The notes below the pieces were generated by a model. It was not told the DNA's origin, searched no databases, and was given only the letters and a program-made list of their open reading frames with translations. A stretch of DNA of 34,197 nucleotides, from positions 4,944-39,140 of the forward strand of contig PBKP01000026.1 in assembly GCA_002721515.1 (NCBI GenBank), in the 5' to 3' direction. Positions within the stretch are counted from its first letter, which is position 1, and the number at the start of each line of letters is the position of its first letter. This document shows positions 16,418 through 24,635 of this stretch, piece after piece. The stretch comes from Nitrospina sp. GTDB taxonomy: Bacteria > Nitrospinota > Nitrospinia > Nitrospinales > VA-1. The position numbers and the translations under genes were made by a program.

Positions 16418-17163
16418 TGTCGATTTTCTCCTTCATGGTGGTGATGTACCATATGCACGTGCGTGCCATAAAGCTCTTCTATGGTTTCTCCAGTAAGTTC
16501 TGAAGTGGGATGACATATAAGGTTTCGATTGAGGCAAGCTACCTTAGTTATGTATTTTGAAATGAAACCGATATCGTGAGTCACAACAATGATAGTAATT
16601 TTTTCGTTTAATTTTTTTAGTAGATCAAAAATGTCTTTTTCAACTTTCATGTCGACATTTGCAGTGGGCTCATCAAGAATCATGATCTCAGGATTGCAGG
16701 TTAAAGCGCGGGCAATCAACACGCGTTGTAATTGTCCTCCCGAAAGTGAACCGATAGAACGTTTTTTTAAATCGAGAATTTCCACTGCTTCCATCGATTT
16801 TGCTGCAAGCCCTTTATCTTCTTTACTAAAGAGTCCGATCCTAGATGTTTTTCCAAGTCGTCCCATAAGCACCGTTTCTTCAACACTTATAGGAAAATCT
16901 CTAGAGAAAGGCGTGAGTTGTGGCATATAGCCAATATTCTTTACTGCTTGATTCGCAGGTTTACTTAATACTTCCACCGAGCCTTTATCAGGATCTAAAA
17001 GTCCAAGGATAATTTTTAGTAGTGTTGTTTTGCCACTACCATTTGGCCCAACCATGCCTACGAATTCTTTAGCTTCAATATCTAGTTGAATGTCTTCGAG
17101 AATAGGAGGTCCACCATAACTGAAATGGAGATCGCGGATTTTAATGATGGGATTTTCGGTCAA
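16414..17163 (-). CDS. znuC: Zinc/manganese-type ABC transporter ATPase (ZnuC-like)
   Basis: The ATPase powers metal import through the adjacent permease at the cytoplasmic face of the membrane. Walker A is GPNGSGKTT (near 39-47), the ABC signature is LSGGQLQRV, and Walker B with the D-loop is IMILDEPTANVD. The switch His is in VVTHDIG. The C-terminus carries a His-rich tail (HVHMVHHHHEG), typical of ZnuC-type ATPases and suggestive of zinc sensing. The start overlaps the znuA stop by ATGA, and its own stop overlaps the next start, so all three are translationally coupled. Confidence 0.93.
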   Translation of the reverse strand: MTENPIIKIRDLHFSYGGPPILEDIQLDIEAKEFVGMVGPNGSGKTTLLKIILGLLDPDKGSVEVLSKPANQAVKNIGYMPQLTPFSRDFPISVEETVLMGRLGKTSRIGLFSKEDKGLAAKSMEAVEILDLKKRSIGSLSGGQLQRVLIARALTCNPEIMILDEPTANVDMKVEKDIFDLLKKLNEKITIIVVTHDIGFISKYITKVACLNRNLICHPTSELTGETIEELYGTHVHMVHHHHEGENRH

Positions 17164-18032
17164 TGATTTGCTCCTGAAATTGCTTTTGCCGTTTGGCGCA
17201 TATTTTCGAAGTAATTCTCTGAAAGTGGGTCTATTTCTTGTACGGTGGCACCAATCATTTTAGCGATTTTTTGCGCTATCAAAAGACCAAATTGTTTTTG
17301 AACGAAAATAACCCTTATTTTCAGTTTTTTTGCCTGGGTGACTATTTTCTGTAGTGCTCTGGGTCCTGGTTCTTTGCCCTGATGTTCAATAGCAATTTGT
17401 TCTAGACCATAAGTGTCCGCGAAATAAGACCAGGCCGGATGAAATACCATAAAGCTACGAGTATTTTTTGCAGCTATAATATCTCGGATTTCGCTATGCA
17501 AAGCCTCCAAGTCTTTGGCAAGAGCCGTATAATTCTTTTTAAAAAACTCTGCTTTTTGAGGACTCTCCCTTGATAAAGCATCTTTGATTTTTATAGCCAT
17601 AATTTTTGCAAGGGGTGGGCTGGTCCAAATATGCGGATCGCTTTTTTCATGGAAAGATTTCTTTGAGCCTTGGTGCCCCGATGGCATGATCAATGGCAAA
17701 TTATTATTTAATGGAACTAATTTTAGGCTAGGCTGAATGGCTTTAATCCTAGAAAGCCAGATTTTTTCAAACGGAACGCCAATACTGAAATACAAACTTG
17801 TATTGGTCAGTCTACTCATTTTTTTAGGATTTGGATTAAATGTTGCTGGACTTTCACCTGCCTTGACCATTACATGAACATTAACTTCATCGCCTCCTAT
17901 ACGTTCTACGAAATATTTTTGCGGAATAATGCTAACAAAAACTGAGATCGGTTTAGCCCATCCATTATCGGGGCAATAAAATATTTGTATCAGAGCAATT
18001 AAAATTATGTTCTTATTTAAAAAATTTTTCAT
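17160..18032 (-). CDS. znuA: Metal-binding periplasmic protein of the importer (ZnuA-like)
   Basis: A signal peptide (about residues 1-26, ending NGWA) precedes a cluster A-I solute-binding protein. Metal ligands expected in this family are seen at DPHIW (His near 132), the MVFHPAWSYFADTYGL segment (His near 197) and the Asp in EIDPLSENYFENM. The first His, usually in a PHxFEP motif, is replaced: here the motif is ESPATFNPNP. A variant with SPAT at this site exists in the family, so the protein need not be dead, but metal choice may differ from classical ZnuA. A His-rich loop, MPSGHQGSKKSFHEKS, precedes the second ligand. It is the first gene of the three-gene operon. A TATAAT on the minus strand at 18101-18106 could be its -10. 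Confidence 0.9.
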   Translation of the reverse strand: MKNFLNKNIILIALIQIFYCPDNGWAKPISVFVSIIPQKYFVERIGGDEVNVHVMVKAGESPATFNPNPKKMSRLTNTSLYFSIGVPFEKIWLSRIKAIQPSLKLVPLNNNLPLIMPSGHQGSKKSFHEKSDPHIWTSPPLAKIMAIKIKDALSRESPQKAEFFKKNYTALAKDLEALHSEIRDIIAAKNTRSFMVFHPAWSYFADTYGLEQIAIEHQGKEPGPRALQKIVTQAKKLKIRVIFVQKQFGLLIAQKIAKMIGATVQEIDPLSENYFENMRQTAKAISGANH

Positions 18033-18188
18033 TTGTTTTTAAAGGTGAAACATCAAAATAGGGGTTAAATTGTTAATCCCACTTAAATTTCGTGGCCAGC
18101 ATTATAAGGCATTTCTGATGAGATAACCTATTATTTTGGCAAAGATATTTTTGGATGGTTCTTATTTAAAAAGATCATTTAAGCAAGG

Positions 18189-18884
18189 TTATATTATCCA
18201 AAGAAGAGCAAATGGCATTCCAAAAAATAATATTCCCAATGCTATATTTACAGCATGAACCAAAAATAAATTATCTGTGATTGGAGAGATCATGACTTCC
18301 GTACCGACCCGTCGAACAGCATGTTCGATATCAGTAGAAGTGATTTGACTTGATTCTTTTTTTTGCAACTCTTCGACTATTTGATCGAGAAATAAAAACT
18401 TCAAAACCTTTAAAATCACACCAAATAAAACTCCTGAAAAAAAACTTGTAAATCCACTTTTTTGTTTCAACTTGGTCTTTAATTCGTTACCCACTTGGTC
18501 ATATTTTTTTTCAAGCTCTGAGCGTGGGATATTTTTTTGGAGTTTTGGGATACGCCCTATAACTTCACGGGTCAACCAGTCTAATAATTGTTGCAAGCCT
18601 TCTAAGCCTTCTTTTAGTTTTTGAATCATCACATTAAGTACACAGGCAATCAAACTATGTAAAATGCCGATACCCAAGTACCATAGTGAAGCGAGAATGA
18701 AAATAGAGGACTCAAGCCAACTATTCCATTCTGAAATATCAAGAACTTTGGCGTCAAAAGTTAGTATAGATAAAACGCTGACACCTAAACCGACAAAACA
18801 AAAAATAAAAAGTTTTTTCAATGTTCCGAGGAAAAGATCTTGAAAAAATTTAAGCCAGTAATCAAGTATTTGGGGTTTGCTCAT
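18189..18884 (-). CDS. Membrane protein downstream of a DnaJ-like gene
   Basis: The 231-residue protein has hydrophobic segments near residues 23-43, 63-85, 147-167 and 208-231, with a charged amphipathic middle (KEGLEGLQQLLDWLTREV, then ELEKKYDQVGNELKTKLKQK). I do not recognise the family. Three bases separate it from the DnaJ-like gene upstream, so they are co-transcribed and likely related in function. Confidence 0.65.
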   Translation of the reverse strand: MSKPQILDYWLKFFQDLFLGTLKKLFIFCFVGLGVSVLSILTFDAKVLDISEWNSWLESSIFILASLWYLGIGILHSLIACVLNVMIQKLKEGLEGLQQLLDWLTREVIGRIPKLQKNIPRSELEKKYDQVGNELKTKLKQKSGFTSFFSGVLFGVILKVLKFLFLDQIVEELQKKESSQITSTDIEHAVRRVGTEVMISPITDNLFLVHAVNIALGILFFGMPFALLWII

Positions 18885-18887
18885 ATT

Positions 18888-19754
18888 TTAAGGAAAGGAA
18901 TTGGTGCTAGGATCAATATTGACGGTGATGAACAAATCTCCTCGATCTTCATTAAGGGTACGGCCTTTTTGGCGGATACGTAATTTTCCTCCTGATGGAA
19001 ATTTAGGGGGAATGCGGATAATTAATTGCTCGGTTTTGCCATCAACTTGGTAAGAAATTTTTTTTCGTGTCCCATTTAATACTTCCGATGGAGATGCTGA
19101 TATAGCAAAATCCATATCTAAAGATGATTTCTTTTCGATCGGATTTTGTGTGAATATTCCTTTTATGTTATTTGCCAAAGGATTTTCTTTTTCCTTTGCT
19201 TTATTTGGTTTAGCTCCATCCTTTGCTTTTCTCATTTTGTTTAAGGTGTAAAGTGAGGTGCCTACCACTTGTGCTAACTTGAGACCCATTCCTATCCTGC
19301 CTATAGGACCTGGTACCATGCGAAGAATCCTCCCTAGACCACCAACGGCTCCACCAAAAAATATTGATTCGAAAAAACCATTGCCCGAGCGAACACCGGA
19401 ACGGCTGAATTCCCTATTAAGTTCTTCAAAAATATCGCGAGCATTTTGACCTTGAAACATACTTGAGAAAATATCCTCTTGAGAGTAATTAAATGGCGAG
19501 GAGTTAGTTGTGCGACCTGAAAGGAAATCGGATCGAAATTTATCGTATTCATTTTTTTTATTTATGTCACTTAAAACCCCATAGGCTTCTGTTATTTCCT
19601 TAAATTTGTTTTCGCTGGCTGGATCGTTGGGATTATGGTCTGGATGTAATTCTAGCGCCAATTTTCTGTAAGATTTTTTTATATCTTCCTGGTTGGCAGT
19701 GTCAGGTACGTTCAGGATTTTGTAATAATCTTTAAATTTTTTTGTTCGTGCCAT
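18888..19754 (-). CDS. DnaJ-family co-chaperone with an unusual central segment
   Basis: Residues about 8-75 form a J-domain with the ELHPDHNPNDP motif (HPD), which stimulates DnaK ATPase. The C-terminal ~75 residues are a single DnaJ substrate-binding beta domain (ASPSEVLNGTRKKISY, then RIPPKFPSGGKLRIRQKG). Between them, instead of a Gly/Phe-rich stretch with a CXXCXGXG zinc finger, lies a hydrophobic, Gly-rich region (GGAVGGLGRILRMVPGPIGR, near 135-160) that could sit at a membrane. It lacks the zinc finger and the second beta domain of full DnaJ or CbpA. The gene sits between a secreted protein (9 bases upstream) and a membrane protein (3 bases downstream). Confidence 0.85.
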   Translation of the reverse strand: MARTKKFKDYYKILNVPDTANQEDIKKSYRKLALELHPDHNPNDPASENKFKEITEAYGVLSDINKKNEYDKFRSDFLSGRTTNSSPFNYSQEDIFSSMFQGQNARDIFEELNREFSRSGVRSGNGFFESIFFGGAVGGLGRILRMVPGPIGRIGMGLKLAQVVGTSLYTLNKMRKAKDGAKPNKAKEKENPLANNIKGIFTQNPIEKKSSLDMDFAISASPSEVLNGTRKKISYQVDGKTEQLIIRIPPKFPSGGKLRIRQKGRTLNEDRGDLFITVNIDPSTNSFP

Positions 19755-19763
19755 TTTGTTCGG

Positions 19764-20291
19764 TTACATGCCTAATTTTTGTGGATAGATAGCTTCAGCT
19801 TTTTCTGGTCCTTCAATTTTGGTATTTTTGTGTTGAGTAGAAATCATAAAAGATTCATCTGCATGTAATCGTTGTTTTAAATTTTCAAAGTGTACTTTCA
19901 TTTCCATCGAAGGAATTTCTTTTTCAATAGGGGAAAGAATAAAATTTGTTTCGGCCAAAACATCTCTATATTTACGTTTCATGTTCATTTTATATGCATG
20001 GTAACCTGGAATGGCTTCCACCCCAATATAGGGTTTGTGATTTAAAACCGTGTATTTATCAGGTATATAAACATTGGCGAAATAGTCTGCTCCTAAAGAG
20101 TGATGAACCGTTGTTTTAATTTTTAAAACTCGAAGGCTTTCGTCTGTAGAGGTCATTTTCATTTCGACCCAATAGGTTCGATCATGAAAGTTAAGATTTT
20201 CAAGGAAAACGATTCCGTATAAAGCATTAAACTTGAATTGAATAAATATCCCGAGGAATACCCATCCAAATACTCTCCAAAACTTTCTCAC
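19764..20291 (-). CDS. Putative exported protein of unknown function
   Basis: The 175-residue protein starts with a short basic end and a hydrophobic stretch (about residues 6-27) that could be a signal peptide or anchor. The rest is beta-prone and ends near residue 150. No known family is recognised. It is the first gene of the transcription unit with the DnaJ-like and membrane-protein genes, 9 bases upstream of the former. The association suggests a small membrane-stress or quality-control set, which is inference from neighbours only. Confidence 0.6.
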   Translation of the reverse strand: MRKFWRVFGWVFLGIFIQFKFNALYGIVFLENLNFHDRTYWVEMKMTSTDESLRVLKIKTTVHHSLGADYFANVYIPDKYTVLNHKPYIGVEAIPGYHAYKMNMKRKYRDVLAETNFILSPIEKEIPSMEMKVHFENLKQRLHADESFMISTQHKNTKIEGPEKAEAIYPQKLGM

Positions 20292-20394
20292 AAAAACTCC
20301 TTAACGTTAAATGTAGAATTTAATAACTATATAAAGAATAAATATTATCAAATTAATTAAAAATAAATGCAATTTGTTCTGTTGACAGTAATTG

Positions 20395-20424
20395 CTGACT
20401 GATTTGTTTTTCTAAGGTTATAAT
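20395..20424 (+). promoter_or_regulatory. Possible promoter of the tmk operon
   Basis: CTGACT (20395-20400) and a perfect TATAAT (20419-20424) are separated by 18 bases, about 150 bases before tmk in the gap shared with the divergent exported-protein gene. A TTGACA at 20382-20387 is too far from TATAAT to pair with it. Confidence 0.4.
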
Positions 20425-20572
20425 AAAGCAAGATTTTTATTAAATTGGTTAATTTATATATTGATAATTGAGGCAAGTTGTTCAATTATAAAAGGTTGTT
20501 AAACTGAAAATATTAACTATACAAACCATAAATATAAGAAAATTTATTTTTAAAACTTTGGAGCAATTAATT

Positions 20573-21181
20573 TTGAATTCAGGGGTATTAATAGCTTTTG
20601 AGGGTATTGATGGCACAGGTAAAAGCACTCAATGTAGAATATTTTCTGAGCTTTTAAATAAGAAAAAAATAACAAATCAAATATTTGCGGAACCAACTAA
20701 AGGCAAATGGGGGATGAAAATACGTCAACTTTTGACGGAAGGTCGGAAGGAGATTAGTCCTGAGGAAGAATTAGAATGGTTTGTAAATGACAGAAGGGAA
20801 GATGTGGAGAATAATATCCAGCCAGCATTAAATGCTGGTAAAGTGGTATTGATGGATCGTTATTATTTTTCTACTGCAGCCTACCAGGGTGCCTTGGGAT
20901 TTAACCCAGAACAGATTAAAATAGACAACGAAAAGTTTGCGCCAAAACCTGATCGGGTTCTTATATTCCATAATCCACCTGAAAAAAGTCTTGAAAGAAT
21001 TGAATCTTCAAGAGATGGCAAAAGCGCTTTTGAAAAAACTGATTATCTTATTGATGTGCAAAACATTTTTAAAAGTTTCACTGGATCTAAAATTAGATTT
21101 ATTTCAAGCGAAGGATCTTTAAAGGAGGTTCATAAACAGGTTTTAATTGAAGTTCAAGATCTGTTTGATCAAAAACTATGA
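20573..21181 (+). CDS. tmk: Thymidylate kinase
   Basis: Tmk phosphorylates dTMP to dTDP. The P-loop GIDGTGKST begins near residue 12, followed by the dTMP-binding DRRED and DRYYFSTAAYQGA segments; the lid region near residue 135-145 has RDGKSAFE. TTG at 20573 is taken as the start because GGAG lies about 9 bases before it; an in-frame TTG at 20558 precedes that site and is less likely. This start gives 202 residues, the usual length. The stop overlaps the ubiX start by ATGA, so the operon is translationally coupled. Confidence 0.93.
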   Translation: MNSGVLIAFEGIDGTGKSTQCRIFSELLNKKKITNQIFAEPTKGKWGMKIRQLLTEGRKEISPEEELEWFVNDRREDVENNIQPALNAGKVVLMDRYYFSTAAYQGALGFNPEQIKIDNEKFAPKPDRVLIFHNPPEKSLERIESSRDGKSAFEKTDYLIDVQNIFKSFTGSKIRFISSEGSLKEVHKQVLIEVQDLFDQKL

Positions 21182-21732
21182 AACGTTTTGTTTTGGCTAT
21201 AACTGGTGCTAGCGGAGTAGTCTATGGAAAAAGGCTCTTTGATTGTTTGAAATCTCAAGCTGAAATTCATGTGGTTATTTCAGAGCGAGGCGCTGAACTA
21301 TTAAAGATTGAATTAGGATTAAAAACTTCCTATTTCAAGGGGAATAATGTTGTTTTACATAAAACATCAAAAATTAATACATCTATTGCCAGTGGTTCAT
21401 TCAGGTTGGATGGAATGGTAATAGTTCCTGCTAGTATGGGTACGATTGGCAGGATATCCGCTGGTGTCTCAGGTAATTTGATTGAAAGAGTAGCGGATGT
21501 CATGTTGAAGGAAAAAAGAAAATTAATTGTGGTTCCAAGAGAAGCTCCGTTTAGCACAATACATCTAAAGAACCTTCTTTCATTAGATCAAGCAGGTGCT
21601 TTGATTCTTCCCGCTTCGCCAGGTTTCTATCAGGGGCAAAATTCTGTGGAAAGCCTGGTTGATTTTGTTGTTGCAAGGATAATGGATCAGTTGGGTGTCG
21701 ATCAAGATTTAATGCCCCCCTATGAAGCTTGA
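21178..21732 (+). CDS. ubiX: Flavin prenyltransferase UbiX
   Basis: UbiX adds a dimethylallyl group to FMN, making the prenyl-FMN cofactor of UbiD-type decarboxylases. The protein starts with the signature LAITGASGVVYGKRL, has MVIVPASMGTIGRISAGVSGNLIER, and ends with the conserved LIVVPREAPFSTIHLKNL and ILPASPGFYQ segments. At 184 residues it is a full-length member. No ubiD gene is in this window. It lies between tmk (overlap) and a cysteine desulfurase (9 bases later). Confidence 0.95.
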   Translation: MKRFVLAITGASGVVYGKRLFDCLKSQAEIHVVISERGAELLKIELGLKTSYFKGNNVVLHKTSKINTSIASGSFRLDGMVIVPASMGTIGRISAGVSGNLIERVADVMLKEKRKLIVVPREAPFSTIHLKNLLSLDQAGALILPASPGFYQGQNSVESLVDFVVARIMDQLGVDQDLMPPYEA

Positions 21733-21741
21733 GGGGCGAGA

Positions 21742-22908
21742 ATGATTTATCTAGACAATGCTGCAACTACATTTTTGGATCCAGAAATAAATTCCTCTCT
21801 TCAAGGTTATATGCAGGACAATTTTGCAAACAGTGGTGCTGTTTATGAAATTGGACTGGATGCTAAAAAGAAAATTGACGATGCCACAGAATCGATAAGA
21901 GACTCCTTAGGAATTCCCAATTCTCATAGTTTTGTTTATACAAGTGGCGGAACGGAGGCCAATAATCTTTTTATTAAAGGTTTTTGTTTTCCTGATAAAA
22001 AAGTTGCTTGCCTAGGATTAGAACATCCCAGCATTACAGAGACTCTCCGTTCTTTTAAAGAATTTAATAATGAACCCTTATTCCTATTAAATTATTTTAA
22101 AGAAGGCAAATTAGATTATTCTTGTAGTTCAATTCTCAAAGAAAGAAAAATAAAACTTCTTTGCCTATCGTATGTAAATAATGAATTAGGTACCATAATT
22201 GATCCGGTTTCCTTGATGAAGCATTTAGAACAGGAAGCTCCACAAACCCGTCTTTTTTTAGACGGTGTTCAGGTCATAGGAAAAATTAAAGTTGATAAAA
22301 AGATGTGGTCTAGTTTGGCGGGTTTGTCCTTGTCTGCGCACAAGTTTCATGGTCCGAAAGGTATTGGATTATTGATCTATGATTCCAGATTAGTGCTAAA
22401 CCCTCAAATGCATGGTGGAAAGCAACAGTCTGGATTGAGAGCGGGAACCTTACCTGTTCCCTTAATTCTTGCTTTGGCTGATTCTATTAAGCTTGCTGTA
22501 ACTACGCAAAAAGAAACTCAAATACGTTTTCAAGAATTACAAAATTATTTGCTAAAAGGTTTAAATAAGTTAACAAAGCCTATTTTAATAAATTCAGCTT
22601 TAGATGACTCTCAATCGGCCGGGATAGTGAACTTTAGTTTTCCTCCGATTGAGGGTGAGGTCATGCTTCACCATCTTGAAAAAGAGAAAATTTATGTGGG
22701 TATGGGTAGTGCTTGTAGTGCACATTCAAAAGAACCGTCAAAGATATTAACGGGAATTGGTTTGACGGATGAACAAGCACGCTGCAGTTTAAGAGTATCT
22801 TTTTCACGAACTAATACCGTTGCTGAGCTTGAAAAATTTCTTCATGCTTTTTCAAATACATATGAAAAGCTTTTGCCTACCTTTTCAAAGAAAACTGTCT
22901 ACAGATGA
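21742..22908 (+). CDS. Cysteine desulfurase (NifS/IscS family)
   Basis: This PLP enzyme releases sulfur from cysteine as a persulfide. Seen are MIYLDNAATTFLDPE at the start, YTSGGTEANN, EHPSI (stacking His), the PLP lysine in SAHKFHGPKG (Lys202), and the persulfide cysteine in GMGSACSAHS (Cys325). The active-site loop is of the short NifS/IscS (group I) type in position. The stop overlaps the thiI start by ATGA. In Bacillus subtilis a dedicated desulfurase (NifZ) next to thiI feeds ThiI directly; the same arrangement here suggests that role rather than general Fe-S assembly. Confidence 0.92.
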   Translation: MIYLDNAATTFLDPEINSSLQGYMQDNFANSGAVYEIGLDAKKKIDDATESIRDSLGIPNSHSFVYTSGGTEANNLFIKGFCFPDKKVACLGLEHPSITETLRSFKEFNNEPLFLLNYFKEGKLDYSCSSILKERKIKLLCLSYVNNELGTIIDPVSLMKHLEQEAPQTRLFLDGVQVIGKIKVDKKMWSSLAGLSLSAHKFHGPKGIGLLIYDSRLVLNPQMHGGKQQSGLRAGTLPVPLILALADSIKLAVTTQKETQIRFQELQNYLLKGLNKLTKPILINSALDDSQSAGIVNFSFPPIEGEVMLHHLEKEKIYVGMGSACSAHSKEPSKILTGIGLTDEQARCSLRVSFSRTNTVAELEKFLHAFSNTYEKLLPTFSKKTVYR

Positions 22909-24095
22909 ATGATGATAAAAGAACTATTTTGGTTCGATACGATGAAATTGGATTGAAAGGCCGAAATAGGAAGTATTTTGAAAAAGCTTTACTTAAAAAT
23001 ATAAAACGCGCTCTACCTTCTGATAGTGCAATTGAATATAGGATTCCAAGAGGAAGGATTTTAATTGATCTTAGTAGCGAGATTGCAGAGAAATACGGGG
23101 ATTGCTTGCAAAATATTCCAGGTATCGCTTCTTACAGTATCGGAGTTTCTATAGATCCTGATTTTGATCAGATGGCTGAACTGGGAATTCAATGGATTGA
23201 ACCCTTACTAATAGGGAAAGACCAGTTAAACTTTTGCGTAAGAACACGGCGGTCCGAAAAAACATTTCCTAAAACATCCACTGAAATAAATTTTGAAGTG
23301 GGTTCAAGAATAATGTCAAAGCTTGGACCAAAAGGTCTTAATGTAGATATTAAGAATTCAGATTTCACTCTTGAAATAGAAATCGGGGAAAATGAAATCC
23401 TTATATTTCATAATCGAGAGCCCGGGCTTTGTGGCTTGCCTGTTGGAAGCTCAGGAAATATTTTATGCATGCTTTCGGGTGGTATTGATAGCCCTGTTGC
23501 TGCCTATTTGATGGCTTGCCGAGGTTGCAGGGTTCATTTTGTTTTTTTTGATAATCAACCTTTTTTAGGTCGCGGTGGATACGAGAAGGTCAAAAAGTTG
23601 GCAAAGATAATTAATGGTTATCAAGGTCGAGCTAAATTATTTGTTGTTCCATTTCAGGATATTCAAATGTCAATTCGAGACCATTGTAAAGAGGAAAATC
23701 GCATTGTTTTATATCGGAGAATGATGTATCGCATTGCTGATAAAATTGCCAAAGACCAAGAGATGCCGGGGTTGGTCACAGGAGAATCCTTAGGGCAGGT
23801 CGCATCGCAAACTCTTGAAAATCTAGCGGCTGTTACTTGTGTCACAACGATGAATATTTTACGACCTTTGATTGGTATGAATAAGGAATCAATTATCAAG
23901 CTTGCAAGAAAAATTGGAACCTATGATGTTAGCGTAGAACCTCAACCTGATTGCTGTTCAGTCTTTATGCCTGCCAACCCATCGACTCGAGGAAAAATAC
24001 ACCTTTTGGAGTACGATGAAAAAAAGATTCCCTTAGAACAATTAGAAGAAGAAGCTTTGAAAAATATGGAAACTATGAAAGTAGATTTTTTATGA
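22905..24095 (+). CDS. thiI: tRNA 4-thiouridine synthetase ThiI, short form without rhodanese
   Basis: ThiI adenylates and thiolates U8 of tRNA and in some bacteria takes part in thiamin thiazole synthesis. The N-terminal ferredoxin-like and THUMP regions (about residues 10-165) lead to the PP-loop CMLSGGIDSPVAAYLMACRG (near 187-206) and ESLGQVASQTLENL. The C-terminus ends soon after a QPDCCSVFMP motif at residue 396. The rhodanese domain of E. coli ThiI, with its catalytic Cys456, is absent. Short forms take sulfur directly from a partner cysteine desulfurase, which fits the overlapping gene upstream. It ends tail to tail with folK, with 6 bases in common. Confidence 0.94.
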   Translation: MNDDKRTILVRYDEIGLKGRNRKYFEKALLKNIKRALPSDSAIEYRIPRGRILIDLSSEIAEKYGDCLQNIPGIASYSIGVSIDPDFDQMAELGIQWIEPLLIGKDQLNFCVRTRRSEKTFPKTSTEINFEVGSRIMSKLGPKGLNVDIKNSDFTLEIEIGENEILIFHNREPGLCGLPVGSSGNILCMLSGGIDSPVAAYLMACRGCRVHFVFFDNQPFLGRGGYEKVKKLAKIINGYQGRAKLFVVPFQDIQMSIRDHCKEENRIVLYRRMMYRIADKIAKDQEMPGLVTGESLGQVASQTLENLAAVTCVTTMNILRPLIGMNKESIIKLARKIGTYDVSVEPQPDCCSVFMPANPSTRGKIHLLEYDEKKIPLEQLEEEALKNMETMKVDFL

Positions 24096-24584
24096 TATTG
24101 AAATTTTTTTTACTACAGGGTTTTTAGGAAGTTCGTTTAATAAGCTCTGAATAGATTTATTTTGCACAGGATGTATTGTAGAACCAGAAATTTCACTGAG
24201 TGGTTCGAGAACAAAACGACGATTTAGCATTTCGGGATGGGGAAGGGTGAGGGATTCTGAATTGATGATTCTTCCGTCGTAATCGAGTATATCGAGATCT
24301 ATTATTCTTGGACCCCACTTTTCATTTCGTGTCCTTCCAAACTGTTGTTCAATATTTAAAAGTTTTTTTAAAAGGCGTTCAGGGCTAAGGGAAGTTTGTA
24401 TTTCGATGACTGCATTTACAAACCATGGCTGGTTTTTTTTTCCAATGGGTTCGGATTCGTACAGAGAGGATTGTTTAATTACATTTATCTCTTCAGATTC
24501 GCATAAACTTGCAACAGCTTTCCTGCAATTCTCCACAGGAGATCCGAGGTTGGATCCGATTCCTATTAAAGCTTTTTGGTCCAT
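24090..24584 (-). CDS. folK: HPPK, 6-hydroxymethyl-7,8-dihydropterin pyrophosphokinase
   Basis: FolK transfers pyrophosphate from ATP to hydroxymethyldihydropterin in folate synthesis. Family motifs are IGIGSNLGSP at the start, SSLYESEPIG, QPWFVNAVIEI, the ATP/Mg segment EQQFGRTRNEKWGPRIIDLDIL, and LPHPEMLNRRFVLEPL. The length of 164 residues is typical. Its last codons overlap the last codons of thiI on the opposite strand. It lies about 50 bases downstream of the dapL start side, so it is probably transcribed after dapL or alone. Confidence 0.95.
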   Translation of the reverse strand: MDQKALIGIGSNLGSPVENCRKAVASLCESEEINVIKQSSLYESEPIGKKNQPWFVNAVIEIQTSLSPERLLKKLLNIEQQFGRTRNEKWGPRIIDLDILDYDGRIINSESLTLPHPEMLNRRFVLEPLSEISGSTIHPVQNKSIQSLLNELPKNPVVKKISIS

Positions 24585-24635
24585 TGAACCATTTTAGAAA
24601 TAGCCCCTCGATTTTATAGTAGCAACTAAATTAGA

